Shown piece by piece: positions 61,556 through 64,000 of a stretch of DNA of 64,000 bases; the stretch's first letter is position 1, and every line of letters begins with the position of its first letter. The notes beneath the pieces were generated by a model. That model was not told the origin of the DNA. It made no database searches and saw only the letters and a list, made by a program, of their open reading frames with translations. The stretch is from Salinihabitans flavidus. Its GTDB lineage: Bacteria; Pseudomonadota; Alphaproteobacteria; Rhodobacterales; Rhodobacteraceae. The stretch lies in the NCBI RefSeq assembly GCF_900110425.1, contig NZ_FODS01000018.1:27776-91775 (forward strand). Direction: 5' to 3'. Both the position numbers and the translations under genes were made by a program.

Positions 61556-62134
61556 ATGAAACATTCGACCCTTCTGGCCGCCACGTTCGCCGCGCTTGCA
61601 ACTACGGCGCAGGCCGCGCCGGAAACCTATGTGCTTGACCCGAGCCATAGCCAGATTCTCTTTGACTATAATCACATGGGCTATTCCACGACCTACGGGA
61701 TGTTCTCCGGTTTCGAAGGCGAAATCCAGTTCGATCAGGAAGATCCGGCCAATTCCTCTGTCACGGTGTCGATGCCCGCGACCGACATGATCACCGGCTG
61801 GGAAGAGCGGTTCAATCACTTCATGTCGGGTGATTTCTTCGGTGCCGACGAGAACGAAATGGTGACCTTCACCTCCACCGGGATCGAGGTGACGGGCGAG
61901 GATACCGCGCTGATTACCGGCGATCTGACACTCAACGGGATCACGAAATCCGTGGTGCTGGATGCGCAGCTCAACCAGGCCGGGGAGCACCCGATGGAGG
62001 AAAAGCCATGGGCCGGGTTCGATGCGACCACGACGCTGCTTCGGACCGATTTCGACATGGGCATGTTCACCCCTTTCATCAGCGACGAAGTGGGAGTGCA
62101 CATCTCGATCGAGGCGATGAAGGCAGGCGAATAA
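61556..62134 (+). CDS. YceI family periplasmic protein
   Basis: 192 residues. Signal peptide MKHSTLLAATFAALATTAQA, mature start APETYVLDPSHSQILFDYNH, the lipocalin-like YceI pattern (HSQILF, HFMSGDFF, TSTGIEVTG, LTLNGITKSVVLD, GFDATTTLLRTDFDMG). YceI proteins bind isoprenoids such as polyprenyl quinones; the cargo here is unknown. ATG 61556 gives the signal peptide directly. Confidence 0.92.
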   Translation: MKHSTLLAATFAALATTAQAAPETYVLDPSHSQILFDYNHMGYSTTYGMFSGFEGEIQFDQEDPANSSVTVSMPATDMITGWEERFNHFMSGDFFGADENEMVTFTSTGIEVTGEDTALITGDLTLNGITKSVVLDAQLNQAGEHPMEEKPWAGFDATTTLLRTDFDMGMFTPFISDEVGVHISIEAMKAGE

Positions 62135-62173
62135 GCCTCGCACACGCTGTTGCGGCCCATGCGGGCCAAAGGG

Positions 62174-62201
62174 GGCCGCCGGGCGATCCGGCGGCCTTTT
62201 T
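62174..62201 (+). terminator. Intrinsic terminator after the YceI gene
   Basis: Nine-bp stem GGCCGCCGG / CCGGCGGCC, 5-nt loop GCGAT, then TTTTT. Confidence 0.85.
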
Positions 62202-62263
62202 GCATGCGGTGGGGATGCTTTGGGGGAAACTGAGTTAACCCATTGAAAACGCATGAAACCCCA

Positions 62264-62303
62264 TATCGGTAAAACGTCGGTATTATGTCGGTATCGCGTC
62301 GGT
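62264..62303 (+). repeat. 11-bp tandem repeat, copy D (three units plus partial)
   Basis: Partial ATATCG, then GTAAAACGTCG, GTATTATGTCG, GTATCGCGTCG and GTG. A GTTAAC and an AAAAC tract lie 15-30 bp upstream, as in copy A. Confidence 0.8.
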
Positions 62304-62472
62304 GTCACCGGGCGGAATGGCCGTTCCCTTGACCCGTCAACGCCGCGTTCGTTGCCTTGGCCACCGAAACCGCCGTCACCGCACCCTTGCGCGGGCCCCA
62401 AAGTGGGCGCGAAGGGGGTTGTGCGCCCCCCGTCTTGCGGTGCATGGATCGGCCATGCGGATGGAGGCGGAT

Positions 62473-63117
62473 ATGACCCCCGACGAGATCGAAGCCCTGT
62501 TCACCCGGCCGGACGGCAGCTATGCCTTTGCCCGCTGGGGGCGGCCTATCGCACCCGTCGTCTTCGGCGTGGAGGATGAAACGCTGCGTGTCGTGAAGGG
62601 CGCGATAGAGGCGGTTGTGGCGCTCGCCGGGCACCGGATGGCCGAGACAGACCCGGAACTCGGCGCCAACCTGATGATTTTCTTTTTCCGCGAATGGGAC
62701 GAACTGGCCGGGGTGCCGGACCTTGACCGGCTGATCCCCGATCTCGCCGCGCTGCTGGAGCGTCTGAAGGCGGCGGAGGCGCAGCAATACCGCGCCTTCC
62801 GCTTTGACGAGCAGGGGGCGATCCGGGCGGGGTTCGTGTTCCTGCGCATGGGCGGGCCGCTGAGCGAGATGCCGGCGGAGACGCTGGCGCTCACGCAGGC
62901 GGTGCAGATGATCGTGATGTGGGGCGAGGGCGCCTTTGCCGAAACCTCTCCGCTGGCGATCCTGCCCCAGACGGGTGCGACCGTCCTGCGCCCGGAGATC
63001 GGCGGGGTGATCGCCGCCGCCTATGACCGGGCGATGCCGCCCGCTGCCGACGACGCGAGCCATGCGCTGCGTCTTTACGCGCGGCTTCAGGCCGCGCCCG
63101 ACAGGCAGGGGGCGTGA
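62473..63117 (+). CDS. Conserved protein of unknown function
   Basis: 214 residues, soluble, acidic. It begins MTPDEIEALFTRPDGSYAFA and contains RWGRPIAPVVFGVEDETL, LIPDLAALLERLKAAEAQQY and MIVMWGEGAFAE. No signal or membrane segment. ATG 62473 follows GGAGGCGGAT. It touches thpR directly (stop then ATG), so the two are cotranscribed. I do not recognise a domain; the pairing with an RNA-processing enzyme is the only clue. Confidence 0.8.
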   Translation: MTPDEIEALFTRPDGSYAFARWGRPIAPVVFGVEDETLRVVKGAIEAVVALAGHRMAETDPELGANLMIFFFREWDELAGVPDLDRLIPDLAALLERLKAAEAQQYRAFRFDEQGAIRAGFVFLRMGGPLSEMPAETLALTQAVQMIVMWGEGAFAETSPLAILPQTGATVLRPEIGGVIAAAYDRAMPPAADDASHALRLYARLQAAPDRQGA

Positions 63118-63678
63118 ATGCGGACCTTCATCGCGCTCGACCTGCCGGAAGAGACGCGCGAGCAGCTTTCCGATCTGCAAGGTCTGCTGCGCGTCGGGCG
63201 GCACGTGCCCGAGGAGAACCTGCATCTGACGCTGTCCTTTCTTGGAGAGCAGCCCCTTCCGGCGCTTGAGGCGCTGCACGAGGTGCTTTGCGATCTGCCG
63301 CCGCGCGAGGTGGTGCTGCGCCTTTCCGGGCTCGATATCCTTGGCAGCCGGCAGCCGAAACTCCTGTTCATCCGGGCGGAACGGTCCGGCCCGCTCGCCG
63401 CGCTGCGGCGCGAGGTTCTGACGGCGGTGCGGCTGGCGGGGATCGAACTGCCGCGCACCCGGTTTCGCCCGCATGTGACGCTGGCGCGGTTTTCGCGGGA
63501 CATGGAAGAGCGGGACGCCGCGCATCTGGGCCGGTTCCTGCAAACCCACGGAGACCGGGCCCTGCCCGAGGTGGTGGCCGAGCAGGTCACGCTTTATCAG
63601 TCGGTGCTGCGCGAGGATGGCGCGCGGTATGATCCGCTCGCCTCTTATCCGCTTGTTCCGATGGCGGGGGAGACCTAG
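63118..63678 (+). CDS. thpR: RNA 2',3'-cyclic phosphodiesterase
   Basis: 186 residues of the 2H phosphoesterase (LigT) family. Two HxT motifs are present: H36 in NLHLTLSFLG and H119 in FRPHVTLARF. MRTFIALDLP at the start is typical. Opens 2',3'-cyclic phosphates on RNA ends. Directly follows the unknown gene; an insertion sequence begins 1-2 bp after its stop. Confidence 0.95.
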   Translation: MRTFIALDLPEETREQLSDLQGLLRVGRHVPEENLHLTLSFLGEQPLPALEALHEVLCDLPPREVVLRLSGLDILGSRQPKLLFIRAERSGPLAALRREVLTAVRLAGIELPRTRFRPHVTLARFSRDMEERDAAHLGRFLQTHGDRALPEVVAEQVTLYQSVLREDGARYDPLASYPLVPMAGET

Positions 63679-63679
63679 G

Positions 63680-64000
63680 TGTTTGATCCCATGGTTTGAT
63701 GGTGCGATCCTTTCTCGGGAATGGAAGGAAGCATTATGGGACAAGTTCGTCACGGGAGCGCCACGACCACGCACGCTGTCAGAGCTGCAATACAGCGATC
63801 GCAAGCTTCGCTCGCGCAGCTGAGCAAGGAGCTGGGCATCAACCCCAAGACCGTTGCGAAGTGGCGCAAGCGTGCGACGGTGGAGGATCAGAAGACCGGC
63901 CCGAGAGCCACGCGTTCAACCGTTCTCAGCGAGGAAGAGGAGGCAATGATCGTCGCGTTCCGGCGGCACACATTGCTGCCGCTGGACGACTGTCTTTACG
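63680..64000 (+). mobile_element. Left end of an IS481-family insertion sequence (cut by window edge)
   Basis: The transposase gene at 63736 marks the element. The likely left terminus is TGTTTGATCCCATGG at 63680, two bases after the thpR stop, with an internal partial repeat TTTGATCC/TTTGATGG. The TGT start is typical of IS481 ends. The right end lies outside the window. Confidence 0.75.
63736..64000 (+). CDS. IS481 family transposase, N-terminal part (3' truncated by window edge)
   Basis: 88 residues visible, open to the window end. MGQVRHGSATTTHAVRAAIQ, the HTH LAQLSKELGINPKTVAKWRK and VAFRRHTLLPLDDCLY are the standard N-terminus of this IS481 subgroup; the DDE catalytic core would follow. 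Nothing in the visible part indicates damage. Start after GGAAGGAAGC. Confidence 0.9.
   Translation, partial: MGQVRHGSATTTHAVRAAIQRSQASLAQLSKELGINPKTVAKWRKRATVEDQKTGPRATRSTVLSEEEEAMIVAFRRHTLLPLDDCLY

Larger units (their letters stand above)
62135..62472. other. 338-bp intergenic region: terminator and repeat, no gene
   Basis: Contains the YceI terminator (62174-62201), a GTTAAC site at 62234, the 11-bp repeat copy D (62264-62303), and then GC-rich DNA without a credible start codon or ribosome site until 62473. Confidence 0.7.

Noticed and set aside
1..64000. tRNA, rRNA or riboswitch genes
   Set aside because: No stretch with tRNA-like T-loop (GGTTCGAATCC) and acceptor pairing, rRNA sequence or known riboswitch core was found by eye.

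Overview
The window reads as chromosome of a high-GC marine-type alphaproteobacterium, most likely a Rhodobacterales (Roseobacter group) member. This rests on the mraZ-led dcw order with a long leader, a long acidic-tailed L9, a TAXI-TRAP transporter with a fused DctQM-type membrane protein, and the density of ABC/TRAP-fed aromatic catabolic operons. No plasmid, phage or CRISPR signal was seen. One insertion sequence begins at the right edge.

Layout. 1-4058: a TAXI-type TRAP transporter (binding protein, fused permease, UspA). 4424-8886: a nitrilase, then tryptophan 2,3-dioxygenase, a GntR regulator and kynureninase, which together make anthranilate from tryptophan (no kynurenine formamidase is present). 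8416-21892: the aerobic CoA-dependent anthranilate route: a MarR regulator, the fused 2-aminobenzoyl-CoA monooxygenase/reductase, SDR, second MarR, crotonase, acyl-CoA dehydrogenase, aminobenzoate-CoA ligase, a five-gene Liv-type ABC importer, thioesterase and a Rid-family protein. The two blocks form a near-continuous tryptophan-to-acyl-CoA supercluster. 22138-23328 is an NnrS-type membrane protein.

23357-41043: an aromatic catabolic island with no match that I recognise. It is bracketed by two IclR regulators and contains a bicupin, a flavin monooxygenase, a small recombinase-like HTH protein, an SsuABC-type ABC importer, a Rieske oxygenase, two SDRs, an alpha/beta hydrolase, a two-domain extradiol dioxygenase, a ThDP enzyme, an aspartate-dehydrogenase-like enzyme, an aldehyde dehydrogenase, an adrenodoxin-reductase-type flavoprotein, a flavodoxin and a pentapeptide protein. 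Most genes from 26630 to 40216 overlap or nearly touch, so they probably form one operon. The only soluble electron carrier encoded with the Rieske oxygenase is the flavodoxin. A 12-bp sequence is shared exactly between the operon's divergent promoter region and the start of the second IclR gene, which suggests the regulator-target pair.

41044-51047: the dcw cluster (mraZ, rsmH, ftsL, ftsI, murE, murF, mraY, murD). It is preceded by a ~690-bp leader with a strong intrinsic terminator just before mraZ, the arrangement known for the UpsM sRNA of Rhodobacter sphaeroides. The cluster stops after murD. 51051-57857: a BaiN/HI0933 flavoprotein (-), aroA, cmk, a TupA-like ATP-grasp gene, a DUF4168-type secreted protein and rpsA. 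58023-64000: a STAS-less SulP transporter, rplI-rpsR-rpsF (-), two unknown genes, a YceI protein, thpR, and the start of an IS481-type transposase.

A separate signal is a dispersed family of 11-bp tandem repeats (core GTATNNCGTCG) in four unrelated intergenic gaps (4111, 21911, 49458, 62264). Three copies also share a left flank, so this is a real repeat family of unknown role.
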